Shown: positions 8,932 to 17,947 of the stretch, in pieces | Position numbering within the stretch: the first letter of the stretch is position 1 | Layout of the letters: every line of letters starts with the position of its first letter | From: Shewanella aestuarii | Lineage (GTDB): Bacteria > Pseudomonadota > Gammaproteobacteria > Enterobacterales > Shewanellaceae | Assembly (NCBI RefSeq): GCF_014647215.1 | Contig: NZ_BMOT01000006.1 | Location: forward strand, 1 to 64,000 | Direction: 5' to 3' | Length of the DNA stretch: 64,000 nt | Program-made: the position numbers and the translations under genes | Notes under the pieces: model-generated | Told to the model about the DNA's origin: nothing | Databases searched by the model: none | What the model saw: the letters and a program-made list of their open reading frames with translations, nothing else

Positions 8932-10788
8932 ATGCGTGCGATGCTAATAAAAACAAAAACAACCTTAATTGCGTTAACCCTTTCTAGCTTATTAAGCGGC
9001 TCGGTTTATGCTCATTCAACTCAAGTTTTTAGTGCTCAAGAGAGTGTTAAAACGGCAAGCGCACCCCAAAATGCATCACAAAAAGCCAACGTGTTATTTG
9101 ATGAATTTTTTATGCAAAGCGTAATGGCTAACCCTGTGAATCAAACTTACCTAGGCATTAAACAAGACTATGATAAATGGAATGATATTTCAGATGCGGG
9201 TTTAGATAGTGATTTAGCGTTAACCAAAACCCAACTCGCTAAATTATTAACCCTAGATGTCAGTCAACTTGATGAACAAACCACGCTCAGCTATGAGCTA
9301 TTAAAAGCCAGTTTAGAGCAACGCATTGCCGATGATAAATGGCGTTATCATACTTACCCTATTAATCAAATGTATGGCCTACATTCAATGGTGCCATCAT
9401 TTATGATTAACCAGCATCAGATCACCGATATTACTGATGCTAAAGCTTATATTAGCCGTTTAGTTGGTATTCAGCCTTTACTCAAACAGCTGGAAGTTGA
9501 ATTAACCGTTCGGGCGAACAAGCACATTATTGCTCCGAAATTTGTATTTCCATATGTTATTTCTGACAGCAAAAATATCATCACAGGTGCACCATTCGAC
9601 AACAGCGAAAAAGACAGCGCCTTATGGGCAGACTTTAAACGTAAAGTGGCTAAATTATCGATAACCGATGATGAAAAAAATACTTTATTAGCCGAGGCAA
9701 AATCAGCATTAATCGAGCATGTCGAACCTGGTTACCAAAGTCTGATCAGTTATGTTACTGAATTAGAAACTAAAGCTGACACCCGTGATGGCGCTTGGAA
9801 GTTTCCTGATGGTGAAGCTTACTTCAATAATGCCTTAGAGCGTACTACTACCACTAACATGACCTCAGATCAGATCCATGATTTAGGTGTATCAGAAGTG
9901 GCTCGTATCCATGGTGAAATGCGCGACATTATGAACAAAGTCGGCTTTAAAGGTGATTTACAAGCCTTTTTCGCGTTTATGCGCGATGACAAACAATTTT
10001 ATTACCCAGATACCCAAGCTGGCCGTGATGCATATATTACTGAAGCTAAAGCCTTAATTGATAATATGGAATCGCGTTTAGACGAAGTCTTTAAAATTAA
10101 ACCTAAGGCGACACTTGTGGTTCGTCCGGTTGAAGCATTCCGTGAACAATCTGCAGGAAAAGCATTTTATGATCAACCTGCACCTGACGGTTCTCGCCCA
10201 GGGACTTATTATGCAAACTTGTATGAAATGAATGCGATGCCTAAATATCAAATGGAAGCGCTGGCTTACCATGAAGGTATACCGGGTCATCACATGCAAA
10301 TTGCGATTGCACAAGAGTTAGAAGGAATTCCACAGTTCCGTAAGTTTGGTGGCTACACTGCCTATATTGAAGGTTGGGGCTTATATACCGAGTACTTCCC
10401 TAAAGAAATGGGACTATATGCCGACCCTTATTCTGACTTTGGCCGCCTAGCGATGGAGTTATGGCGCGCCTGCCGTTTAGTGGTAGACACAGGGATCCAC
10501 AGCAAAAAGTGGACCCGTGAACAAGGGATTGCCTACTACGTAGAAAACACACCTAATGCTGAATCTGATGCAATTAAAATGGTTGAACGTCATATCGTTA
10601 TGCCATCTCAAGCGACTGCATATAAAATTGGTATGTTGAAAATTCTTGAGCTACGTCAGCAAGCTAAACAGCAACTAGGTGATAAATTTGATATCCGCGA
10701 TTTCCATACGCTTATATTAAAAAATGGCCCATTGCCGTTAGACGTTTTAGAAACCAAAGTTAACCAATGGGTTAATTCGGTTAAATAA
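8932..10788 (+). CDS. Exported DUF885 family metallopeptidase-like protein
   Basis: This 618-residue protein has a signal peptide (hydrophobic residues about 12-25, cleavage near VYA) and a large alpha-helical DUF885 domain. The zinc-type motif HEGIPGH lies at about residues 447-453, with a downstream glutamate-rich helix (YIEGWGLYTEYF), the arrangement expected of gluzincin-like carboxypeptidases. DUF885 proteins are predicted secreted or periplasmic peptidases; the substrate is unknown here. ATG codons at 8932 and 8941 are both possible starts. It stands alone between hemW and the LysR gene and is followed by a palindromic repeat. Confidence 0.82.
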   Translation: MRAMLIKTKTTLIALTLSSLLSGSVYAHSTQVFSAQESVKTASAPQNASQKANVLFDEFFMQSVMANPVNQTYLGIKQDYDKWNDISDAGLDSDLALTKTQLAKLLTLDVSQLDEQTTLSYELLKASLEQRIADDKWRYHTYPINQMYGLHSMVPSFMINQHQITDITDAKAYISRLVGIQPLLKQLEVELTVRANKHIIAPKFVFPYVISDSKNIITGAPFDNSEKDSALWADFKRKVAKLSITDDEKNTLLAEAKSALIEHVEPGYQSLISYVTELETKADTRDGAWKFPDGEAYFNNALERTTTTNMTSDQIHDLGVSEVARIHGEMRDIMNKVGFKGDLQAFFAFMRDDKQFYYPDTQAGRDAYITEAKALIDNMESRLDEVFKIKPKATLVVRPVEAFREQSAGKAFYDQPAPDGSRPGTYYANLYEMNAMPKYQMEALAYHEGIPGHHMQIAIAQELEGIPQFRKFGGYTAYIEGWGLYTEYFPKEMGLYADPYSDFGRLAMELWRACRLVVDTGIHSKKWTREQGIAYYVENTPNAESDAIKMVERHIVMPSQATAYKIGMLKILELRQQAKQQLGDKFDIRDFHTLILKNGPLPLDVLETKVNQWVNSVK

Positions 10789-10799
10789 CTTAGTTTATT

Positions 10800-10961
10800 A
10801 TACCAATCACAGTAAATAAGTGGCCCGAAATAGCGTAGGAAAAATGCGTGATAACAAGGCAGATTTTTTTGATAAGTAGTTATTCTACAATCAAAAAATC
10901 TGACGCCGTTATCAGGTATTATCACAAGCTAGAATGATCAGTTATTTATTACGATTGGTAT
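10800..10961. repeat. 162-bp imperfect palindromic element (MITE/REP-like)
   Basis: The ends form a terminal inverted repeat: ATACCAATCACAGTAAATAA (10800-10819) pairs with TTATTTATTACGATTGGTAT (10942-10961), 17 of 20 positions matching. Inside, GATAACAAGGC faces GCCGTTATC, and a central hairpin joins AGATTTTTTTGAT to ATCAAAAAATCT. The element has no coding capacity and lies directly after the DUF885 stop. Such nested palindromes are typical of non-autonomous dispersed elements. Copy number cannot be judged from one window. Confidence 0.7.
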
Positions 10962-11076
10962 TACACATCACAAAACAGAAACCTGCCGGTTTCTGTTTTT
11001 TATTGGGTAACGCAAAATGTCATTGGCAATAAAAATACATAACCATTAACAGGATAGAGATCTAACTTTATTCAAT

Positions 11077-11132
11077 AGCTGTTAGCTGTTAGCTGGTAAC
11101 TGATAGCGGATAGCGGATAGCGGATAGCGGAT
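11077..11132. repeat. Degenerate tandem heptamer array, 8 units
   Basis: Eight consecutive 7-bp units run in one phase. Two are AGCTGTT, then AGCTGGT, AACTGAT and four AGCGGAT, followed by a partial AG. The units change stepwise from one end to the other. The array lies in non-coding DNA between the palindromic element and a stem-loop. Confidence 0.85.
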
Positions 11133-11142
11133 AGAAAAAATA

Positions 11143-11163
11143 ACCCCAGACAAAGTCTGGGGT
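11143..11163 (-). terminator. Stem-loop, possible minus-strand terminator
   Basis: A 9-bp perfect stem (ACCCCAGAC / GTCTGGGGT) has a 3-nt loop. On the minus strand it is followed by TTATTTTTTC. It lies 300 bp beyond a better terminator of the LysR gene, so its transcript is unclear. Confidence 0.5.
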
Positions 11164-11456
11164 AAACCAATTAAACTAGGATGATGGTTTCAAAACTGAC
11201 ATCGCTTTAGTTTGCAATTCAATATCAGTCGTGACTCAAAATTTGCTCGTTAGCGGATTTGTACACATTATTGAAAAGGGGTCATTTCTCAGTAACATGC
11301 TTTGGTCAAATCATCTCGAATCAACTGATATCTATTGTATTCAAATAAGAACAAACTGCAACAAGCACAAATTAGAATAAACATAAGTCATTGATTACTA
11401 CTTTAGTAACCCCTATATAATTAATACAGTAAGAAATTGATAATGTTAATAAAATA

Positions 11457-11484
11457 AAAAACCGCACCCTAAGATGCGGTTTTG
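11457..11484 (-). terminator. Rho-independent terminator after LysR gene
   Basis: A 9-bp stem (AAAACCGCA 11458-11466, TGCGGTTTT 11475-11483) is flanked by A runs on the left, giving U-rich RNA on the minus strand. It lies 29 bp past the LysR-gene stop. Confidence 0.8.
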
Positions 11485-11512
11485 TTTCAAAAAACAAACA
11501 ATGTTTTCAAAA

Positions 11513-12454
11513 TTACTTACGTAATTTATACAAATGTTCGAACTTTGTATCCCAGTATGGCGATGTGCCAATATGGCCTTTGATAAAATCAATAAAGGCA
11601 CTTACCTTAGGTGCAAGATGCTTACGACGTGGGTAAACAGCCTGTAATGGTAAGTTGTTGGTTAACTGCCAATCCGGTAATAATGGCACTAAGGTGCCAT
11701 TTTCAATTTCATCTTCCATCAAGTAACTGGCAAGATAAGCAATACCTAAACCACTTACTGCAGCAGACTTCAACGCTGGCGCATTATCAACTCTGAAATT
11801 ACCTGAAACACCTATCTCACAGTAATCTTCACCTTTTTTGAACTGCCACATACTGTGTTCGTGCCATTCACCCTGATATACCAAACAGTTGTGATCAACG
11901 AGTTGTTCTGGGCGGGAAATATTACCATGCTTAGCAATGTATTTAGGTGATGCTGCTAACAAGAACTGACACTTCATCAGTGGACGAGCAACCATACCTA
12001 ATGGCAGTTGTTCTGACATAGTGAGTAACAAGTCTAAGCCCTCACTCACCACATCAACTTTGTGATCAAGTAAGCTAACTTGTAACTCTAACTCTGGATG
12101 TTTAGCCATAAACTCAGGCAAAGCAGGAATGATATGCATGGTGCCGAAAGATTGTGAAATACCTACTTTCAATACACCACGGGTTGCATCATTTAAATTA
12201 TGTACACTGGCTACAGCTTGTTCAGCATCACGCAGTAACTCCTCACCCTGCAAATAAAGTAAGTTTCCTGCTTCAGTCAAACTTAAGCTACGAGTTGTTC
12301 GCTGAATAAGTTGAACACCCAGTTTATGTTCTAAATCAGCAACCTGAGTACTCACTTTCGACTTGGAGATACCAAGACGTCTAGCCGCGGCACTGAAACT
12401 TCCTGCGCGTGCGACATGGGTAAAAATTGCAATAGGTTCTAACAGTTCTAACAT
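11513..12454 (-). CDS. LysR family transcriptional regulator
   Basis: The 313-residue protein has an N-terminal winged helix-turn-helix (about residues 1-60, with SFSAAARRLGISKSKVSTQV) and a periplasmic-binding-protein-like effector domain. It resembles the CrgA/AaeR-type subgroup by its N-terminal ARAGSFSAAAR and RTTRSLSLTEAG segments. I chose the ATG at 12454 because AAGGCGA lies just upstream and the family N-terminus begins there; an ORF extension reaches 12535. LysR proteins often control a divergent neighbour, but no gene lies divergently within 1.4 kb, so the target is unknown. Confidence 0.88.
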   Translation of the reverse strand: MLELLEPIAIFTHVARAGSFSAAARRLGISKSKVSTQVADLEHKLGVQLIQRTTRSLSLTEAGNLLYLQGEELLRDAEQAVASVHNLNDATRGVLKVGISQSFGTMHIIPALPEFMAKHPELELQVSLLDHKVDVVSEGLDLLLTMSEQLPLGMVARPLMKCQFLLAASPKYIAKHGNISRPEQLVDHNCLVYQGEWHEHSMWQFKKGEDYCEIGVSGNFRVDNAPALKSAAVSGLGIAYLASYLMEDEIENGTLVPLLPDWQLTNNLPLQAVYPRRKHLAPKVSAFIDFIKGHIGTSPYWDTKFEHLYKLRK

Positions 12455-12683
12455 GAAAGTCGCCTTAAGCTGTTTACGACATTGAAAACGATTTTCGGCA
12501 ATTTCTTTACTGTTATTGTCGCCTATGAATGTCATATCACAGGTTAATCAACTGGCTAATTGTTTATTTTTAATAAAAAACAGCTAGGTTAAGCAGTAAA
12601 GTTACGCCAATTATCCGAAAAACTAACAAAAATTGAAATAGAGTGCATTTTTCTTATAATTTTTATGAGTATAACAAAAAACT

Positions 12684-12713
12684 ATCCTATTGCTCTATAA
12701 TTATAATTGTCAA
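12684..12713 (-). promoter_or_regulatory. Candidate sigma-70 promoter for LysR gene
   Basis: On the minus strand a consensus TTGACA (12713-12708) is followed after 18 bp by TAGGAT (12689-12684). It would produce a leader of roughly 220 nt before the LysR ATG. It is a sequence match only, in AT-rich DNA. Confidence 0.4.
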
Positions 12714-12950
12714 TTTTTTTATCAGAACAAACTTGGCATTAAACAAGATGATATGAAATTTTTAGGGTGCTGTCTGTTGTTCTTGCCAGATTGTTTTTTG
12801 CAGTAAATTGTTCGGCTATAGACGTTTTATCTTTGTTAGATGCCTCTTGGTGAAAAAAGAGTTGCTTAGATGACTAGGCATCAATCCACAGCTTCAGTTA
12901 ATGCGTTTTTAATTCGAAAATACAACTCACAAAAAGCACCAAGCCTAAAA

Positions 12951-12984
12951 ACAAAAAGCCCCTGCACGATTAAACATGCAGGGG
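12951..12984 (-). terminator. Rho-independent terminator after yggN-like gene
   Basis: An 8-bp perfect stem (CCCCTGCA 12959-12966, TGCAGGGG 12977-12984) is followed on the minus strand by GGCTTTTTGTTTTT. It lies about 90 bp past the gene. Confidence 0.8.
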
Positions 12985-13073
12985 AAAGTCAGGTGACAAG
13001 CATAAAACTAACAGTAAAGCGTTTAAAATGTGTCGCTAAAACACGGTGAAGCGAGTAAAACCTAAGGGCTAAT

Positions 13074-13946
13074 TTATTCCGCTAAAGGCTTATCTTGTAA
13101 TACAGCAAGCGGATATGGCGCCAATTGTGGGATTTCTTTTCTAAGTTGGTTTTCTAACACCATTAACTGTTCGAAATCACTACACACTTTGTCGGCTCTA
13201 ACTTCTAGTGCCTGAGACTGTGATTCCATTTGCGTTTCAATGTCTTTGCCAACATTTTCCATTTTTGCAGCAAACGTATTCATTTTTTCTTCAAATGAAC
13301 CACCCTCTGCAGACATAATTTGGCTGCCCATGCTCATCATCAAGCTACCAATTGAATTTGAAATAATGTTTTCCATTTCCTGTTCAAACTCATCATTGAA
13401 AGTTTCTTCTAATGAGGCGTCAGTTGAACCAATGAAAAACTTATCGCCATGTTGATATGCCATGGTGTCTACCCGTTTTTCAATCCCCGCCATTAACTTA
13501 TCAATTTGGCTACCGGCTGCATCGCCTAACAAGGGTGTCAGTGCCATGCTCACGGCCTGTGTTGCCATAGTGACAACCTCACCAACTAAATCAATAACTT
13601 CAGGAATTTGACGAGAGACTTCATCAGAATATTGAGTCAATAGTTTTTGCTGTTTAGGGTTTAGATTAACGGCTTTACCTTCAACGAATAAGTGCCCCAC
13701 TTCTACGCGGTACTTTTCTGTGCCCTTTTGACTCACTTTTAAAGATTTTGGCTCAACGGTCACATCGTAGTTTAAGGTGACATTGCAGTTTTGATCATTC
13801 AAAGACATTTTTGCCATCGCAGGAGTCAATGCGCCAGTGGTAAAAATCAATCCAGATAAGGCAATGCCGGTAAGCAATTTGTGGCCAAATGCAGGGGATT
13901 GCAGGGTCTTATTTGATGAAGCTGATGTTGTTTTGTTGTTAGCCAT
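13074..13946 (-). CDS. YggN/DUF2884 family exported protein
   Basis: This 290-residue protein matches the DUF2884 family, to which E. coli YggN belongs. It has a CNV/TLNYDV-type start of the mature domain, helical central segments and a C-terminal VCSDFEQLMVLENQLRKEIP region. An N-terminal hydrophobic segment at about residues 24-45 ends in PAMA and looks like a signal peptide with a long polar n-region. I chose the ATG at 13946, preceded by AAAGGAT; an upstream in-frame ATG at 13970 is less likely. Function is unknown. Position near yggL, trmB, mutY and yggX, as in E. coli, supports the assignment. Confidence 0.78.
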   Translation of the reverse strand: MANNKTTSASSNKTLQSPAFGHKLLTGIALSGLIFTTGALTPAMAKMSLNDQNCNVTLNYDVTVEPKSLKVSQKGTEKYRVEVGHLFVEGKAVNLNPKQQKLLTQYSDEVSRQIPEVIDLVGEVVTMATQAVSMALTPLLGDAAGSQIDKLMAGIEKRVDTMAYQHGDKFFIGSTDASLEETFNDEFEQEMENIISNSIGSLMMSMGSQIMSAEGGSFEEKMNTFAAKMENVGKDIETQMESQSQALEVRADKVCSDFEQLMVLENQLRKEIPQLAPYPLAVLQDKPLAE

Positions 13947-14234
13947 TAGATAAATCCTTTTTAAAATCAATATATTTAACTGCCAAAAGTGAAATTGTGC
14001 CTTAAAAACCTAGCGCAACACTATTTGCCTCTTAATCTTGATAATGATATAGCACTAAGCGTGCCAAAATAAAAAATTGACATCAATTCAATGACTTAAC
14101 AAATTCTACACAATACAATTTAAAATTCATCGACAACAAATTAGCTAAATAAACCACTTATTAAGTAATTTAATCAACTCAATATTTAACGCAATGAATT
14201 AGGCAAGCTTGATGATTGGAAGGGATATAAATAG

Positions 14235-15149
14235 TTAGAAAATCGAACGCCCTAATTGCTGGCAAAGATGCTCTAGCATTGCAGTTCCTGCCAATGAATT
14301 ACCATTAGCATCTAGTTCGGGGGACCAGACACACACCGACATGTCGCCAGGGATCACCGCAATAATACCGCCACCTACACCACTTTTACCCGGCATACCC
14401 ACTCGATAAGCAAATTCACCCGCGCCATCATACAAACCGGACGTGGCCAATAACGCATTTAACTGACGCGTCTGGACAGGAGTCACTAATTGCTCACCTG
14501 TTAAGGTTTTACCTCTATTGGCTAGGTACAGCATTGACTTAGATAAGTCGGCACAATTCATTCTTAAGGCACAATAATGAAAATAGTTTTTCAGTACGGT
14601 TTCAACAACACCATCGAAATTACCAAATGATTTCATCAAGTAAGCGATAGCTGCATTACGTGCACTAAAAGCAAACTCAGAATCTGCAACCACTTTGTCA
14701 TAGGCAATCGTCGGATTCATACTGAGTTTACGCACCACCTCTAGCATGCGCTGTTTTGGCGCTCCGCTTCGGGCTTGCAGTAAATCAGCAATCACTAGCG
14801 CACCAGCATTTATAAAAGGATTTCTAGGTTTACCGCGCTCTAATTCAACTTGTACTAATGAATTAAATGAGTGGCCTGATGGCTCTTTACCTACGCGGCT
14901 CCAAATTTCATCTTCACGGTAAAGATTTAGTGCCAGTGTAAGACTAAAGACTTTAGAGATAGATTGAATAGAGAAAGGTTCAAGGTAATCACCTGCACCG
15001 ATTGTTTGCCCATCGACGGTTGTGACGGCAATGGCAAGTTTGGTGTTATCTACATTCGCTAGAGCTGGAATATAGTCTGCAACTTTGCCTGTACCTAAAA
15101 GCGGCCTGACACTGTCGACCGCTTGTTGTAGTAATGCTTGGTTTAGCAA
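14235..15149 (-). CDS. glsA: Glutaminase A
   Basis: Glutaminase hydrolyses L-glutamine to glutamate and ammonia in the cytoplasm. The 304-residue protein has the beta-lactamase-like fold signatures of the family: SxxK at S63-K66 ([10 protein letters not shown]), NPFINAGAL, the YFHYCAL segment and KSGVGGGI. The start is a TTG whose first base directly follows the TAA stop of yggL, with no nucleotide between. It gives the usual 304 residues of Shewanella glutaminases. This implies translational coupling to yggL. Confidence 0.93.
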   Translation of the reverse strand: MLNQALLQQAVDSVRPLLGTGKVADYIPALANVDNTKLAIAVTTVDGQTIGAGDYLEPFSIQSISKVFSLTLALNLYREDEIWSRVGKEPSGHSFNSLVQVELERGKPRNPFINAGALVIADLLQARSGAPKQRMLEVVRKLSMNPTIAYDKVVADSEFAFSARNAAIAYLMKSFGNFDGVVETVLKNYFHYCALRMNCADLSKSMLYLANRGKTLTGEQLVTPVQTRQLNALLATSGLYDGAGEFAYRVGMPGKSGVGGGIIAVIPGDMSVCVWSPELDANGNSLAGTAMLEHLCQQLGRSIF

Positions 15150-15476
15150 TTAGCCCCACCAGATATCATATAAAGTAGAAGCTTCCACTTCTTTTACTGG
15201 TTTACCTTGCCAAAAACCGGTAATAGCAGCGATATCTTCATCGGTACATTTACCTATGTGCTGAGTGGCAATAATACCTTGCCATTCTTTATGACCGCCG
15301 CCATGAAAACCTAATTGACGAGGTTCAATCACTTCATAGATAAACTGATCAACCAAACTATCAATATCCTGCTCTGACACAGACTCTTCAAACGTCCACT
15401 GGATGTCAAAACCAAACTCTTGGAACTCATCAACACGTAACTTTTTACGTAAACGACGGCTACGATTTTTTGCCAT
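15150..15476 (-). CDS. yggL: YggL family (DUF469) 50S-subunit-associated protein
   Basis: The 108-residue protein matches the YggL/DUF469 family: a basic N-terminus (MAKNRSRRLRKKL) followed by the DEFQEFGFDIQW segment and FHGGGHKEWQG. E. coli YggL has been reported to associate with the large ribosomal subunit. It lies 23 bp downstream of trmB and abuts glsA, so trmB-yggL-glsA is a probable operon. A GGAG ribosome-binding site precedes its ATG. Confidence 0.92.
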   Translation of the reverse strand: MAKNRSRRLRKKLRVDEFQEFGFDIQWTFEESVSEQDIDSLVDQFIYEVIEPRQLGFHGGGHKEWQGIIATQHIGKCTDEDIAAITGFWQGKPVKEVEASTLYDIWWG

Positions 15477-15499
15477 GATTTGTCTCCTAATAGACGTTA

Positions 15500-16216
15500 T
15501 TAATCAATACGTTCAAACATTATATCCCAAACCCCATGGCCTAAGCGATGGCCACGAGCTTCAAATTTTGTCAATGGACGGTGATCGGGTCTTTCCACCA
15601 CTGTGCCTGTTGCTGATTGGTTTTTGTAACCGGGAGCCGCTTGCATAACTTCTAGCATATGCTCACTGTAGTTCTCCCAATCTGTGGCCATGTGGAATAC
15701 GCCGCCCACTTTTAGTTTACGGCGAATAAGTTGCACAAATTCAGGCTGAACAATACGGCGCTTGTGGTGACGTTTTTTGTGCCAAGGATCAGGGAAAAAC
15801 AACTGCACGCGAGCTAAGGCCCCATCGGCAATACTGTGCTCTAACACTTCCATTGCATCATGATGGTATACACGTAGGTTAGTCACTTGCGCTTCACCAG
15901 CATCTGCCAAACACGCACCGACGCCAGGCTTATGCACTTCAATACCTATGTAGTTTAACTCCGGAGCCGCTTTCGCCATTTGCACTAAAGATGCGCCCAT
16001 ACCAAAACCGATTTCTAACACTGTGTCAGCGTTGCGGCCAAACACTTGGGTTAAATCCAACGCTTCAGGACTGTAATCAAGCCCCATTGTCGGCCAATGT
16101 GATTCAATAGCTTGTGATTGCCCTTTCGTTAAACGGCCTTCACGTAATACAAAGCTTCTGATTTTACGAAGGTACTTACCTTCTTCATTAAATTCAGCTG
16201 TGGTAACGTCGCTCAT
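15500..16216 (-). CDS. trmB: tRNA (guanine-N7-)-methyltransferase
   Basis: TrmB uses S-adenosylmethionine to make m7G46 in the variable loop of tRNAs. The 238-residue product has the SAM-binding VLEIGFGMG motif, the IEVHKPG segment, and the diagnostic [15 protein letters not shown] and [10 protein letters not shown] motifs. It is divergent from mutY, with about 150 bp between starts, and heads the trmB-yggL-glsA group. The arrangement equals E. coli trmB-mutY. Confidence 0.96.
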   Translation of the reverse strand: MSDVTTAEFNEEGKYLRKIRSFVLREGRLTKGQSQAIESHWPTMGLDYSPEALDLTQVFGRNADTVLEIGFGMGASLVQMAKAAPELNYIGIEVHKPGVGACLADAGEAQVTNLRVYHHDAMEVLEHSIADGALARVQLFFPDPWHKKRHHKRRIVQPEFVQLIRRKLKVGGVFHMATDWENYSEHMLEVMQAAPGYKNQSATGTVVERPDHRPLTKFEARGHRLGHGVWDIMFERID

Positions 16217-16369
16217 TTTCGCCTCTTTATTACAATTATGCGTTAAAAAACGGCTCTATTTGTAATAGTTAATCTTAAAATTTTATTTCAGCCCCGTAGT
16301 ATACCTAATCCGCTCACAATTGTTTATATAAACCTTGTTTGATTAATTGCCTGTCGCTACACTGCCACG

Positions 16370-17488
16370 ATGAAAAAAGTATTCTCTTTCGCTGAGCGAA
16401 TCATCGCTTGGTATGACATTCACGGCCGAAAAAAACTGCCGTGGCAAATAGATAAAACCCCTTATAGCGTGTGGGTTTCTGAGATCATGTTGCAACAAAC
16501 CCAAGTTGCAACCGTGATCCCTTATTACCAAAAATTTATGGAACGATTTCCAACTGTTGTTGATTTGGCGAATGCAGACCAAGATGAAGTTTTGCACCTT
16601 TGGACAGGGTTAGGTTATTACGCCAGAGCACGTAATCTTCACAAAGCGGCAATTCATATCAGAGATGAGTTTAACGGCGTTTTTCCAACGGAGTTTGAGC
16701 AGGTTTTAGCGTTATCAGGCATCGGTCGTTCAACAGCGGGGGCGGTGTTATCTTTATCTCTTGGGCAGCATCACCCTATTTTAGATGGCAACGTTAAGCG
16801 GGTGCTTGCCCGTCATGGTGCCATTGATGGCTGGCCAGGGCAAAAAGCCGTTGAGCAAACTTTATGGGATTTGACCCATGAGTTAACCCCTATAAAAGAT
16901 GTACAAAAATACAATCAAGCCATGATGGATTTGGGCGCCAGTATTTGCAGTCGAAGTAAACCTCAATGCTCAAACTGTCCTGTGGCAATTGATTGCCAAG
17001 CTCAGCTAAGCGGTAAACAAAGCCAGTATCCTGGTAAAAAGCCGAAAAAAACGATCCCAACTAAGCAAGCCTGGATGCTGATAATGCTGTATCAAGGGCA
17101 AGTGCAATTAATTCAACGTCCACCCGCAGGAATTTGGGGAGGATTATGGTGTTTTCCGCAATTTGATGATCAAGCGTCAATTGAGCACTATGCCAATCAA
17201 CAGCAGTTAATTAAATCTGATATCAATTTAGCCGGATTTAGACACACTTTTAGTCATTTTCACCTAGATATCACCCCAATTTTAGTGTCCATAGACCATC
17301 AAGATTTATGCTTTTCAACATCGGATATTAATGGGGTGATGGAACAAACGCCACCACTCTGGTATAACATCACCCATCCAGCCAAAGTCGGTTTAGCCGC
17401 AGCCACTGAAAAGATTCTTGCCAATCTTGGAGCTGAATTAGCTAAACAATCCGATGATGTTGCTGCCCCAATTCACGTTAAGGAGTAA
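16370..17488 (+). CDS. mutY: A/G-specific adenine DNA glycosylase
   Basis: MutY removes adenine mispaired with 8-oxoguanine in base-excision repair. The 372-residue protein has the catalytic glutamate E38 ([11 protein letters not shown]), the HhH-GPD motif with D139 ([11 protein letters not shown] ... LDGNVKRV) and the four-cysteine [4Fe-4S] motif C193-x6-C200-x2-C203-x5-C209. A C-terminal NUDIX-like 8-oxoG recognition domain follows. Length is slightly above the E. coli protein (350). It precedes yggX by two bases, as a two-gene unit. Confidence 0.96.
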   Translation: MKKVFSFAERIIAWYDIHGRKKLPWQIDKTPYSVWVSEIMLQQTQVATVIPYYQKFMERFPTVVDLANADQDEVLHLWTGLGYYARARNLHKAAIHIRDEFNGVFPTEFEQVLALSGIGRSTAGAVLSLSLGQHHPILDGNVKRVLARHGAIDGWPGQKAVEQTLWDLTHELTPIKDVQKYNQAMMDLGASICSRSKPQCSNCPVAIDCQAQLSGKQSQYPGKKPKKTIPTKQAWMLIMLYQGQVQLIQRPPAGIWGGLWCFPQFDDQASIEHYANQQQLIKSDINLAGFRHTFSHFHLDITPILVSIDHQDLCFSTSDINGVMEQTPPLWYNITHPAKVGLAAATEKILANLGAELAKQSDDVAAPIHVKE

Positions 17489-17490
17489 AC

Positions 17491-17766
17491 ATGTCTCGCA
17501 CTGTAGAATGCGTTCATTTAAATAAGTCAGCTGACGGCTTGGACTTTCAACTTTACCCAGGTGCTTTAGGTAAACGTATTTTTGACAATATCAGCAAAGA
17601 AGCATGGAGTTTGTGGCAGAAAAAACAAACTATGCTAATCAACGAGAAAAAACTTAACATGATGAATGTTGAGGACCGTAAATTTCTTGAAGAGCAAATG
17701 ACTAACTTCTTATTTGAGGGTAAAGATGTAGAGATTGAGGGCTACGTCCCTCCTTCAGAAGATTAA
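17491..17766 (+). CDS. yggX: Fe(2+)-trafficking / oxidative damage protection protein YggX
   Basis: YggX helps protect iron-sulfur clusters and is linked to iron trafficking under oxidative stress. The 91-residue protein has the family hallmarks: SRTVECVHL with the conserved cysteine C7, [27 protein letters not shown] and the C-terminal [13 protein letters not shown]. It starts two bases after the mutY stop with a ribosome-binding site (AAGGAG) inside the mutY end. Its pairing with mutY links two oxidative-damage functions. Confidence 0.97.
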   Translation: MSRTVECVHLNKSADGLDFQLYPGALGKRIFDNISKEAWSLWQKKQTMLINEKKLNMMNVEDRKFLEEQMTNFLFEGKDVEIEGYVPPSED

Positions 17767-17790
17767 TCATCTTATTTAGCCAAGTTTTAT

Positions 17791-17822
17791 AAAAGGATAA
17801 GTTAATCACTTATCCTTTTTTA
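17791..17822 (+). terminator. Rho-independent terminator after mutY-yggX
   Basis: A 12-bp perfect stem (AAAAGGATAAGT / ACTTATCCTTTT) and a 5-nt loop are followed by a T tract, about 25 bp past yggX. Confidence 0.9.
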
Positions 17823-17947
17823 TTTGTCATAATGGTTATGGACAGCGCAAGTTAACCGACTAGAGTTAATACCATTCAATTTATCTTCAGGCTAAATTAG
17901 CCTAGACTGAGCATCAACTTAAATTATCGATTAACACTAGGGGCAGT

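Larger units (their letters stand above)
12455..13073. other. 619-bp AT-rich intergenic region upstream of LysR gene
   Basis: No gene is seen. It contains a candidate promoter for the LysR gene near 12684-12713 and the terminator of the yggN-like gene at 12951-12984. The segment between them has no feature that I can name. Confidence 0.5.

Noticed and set aside
14037..14046. GATAATGAT-like half of a Fur box upstream of the yggN-like gene.
   Set aside because: Only about half of the 19-bp consensus matches, and the region is AT-rich, so it is likely chance.
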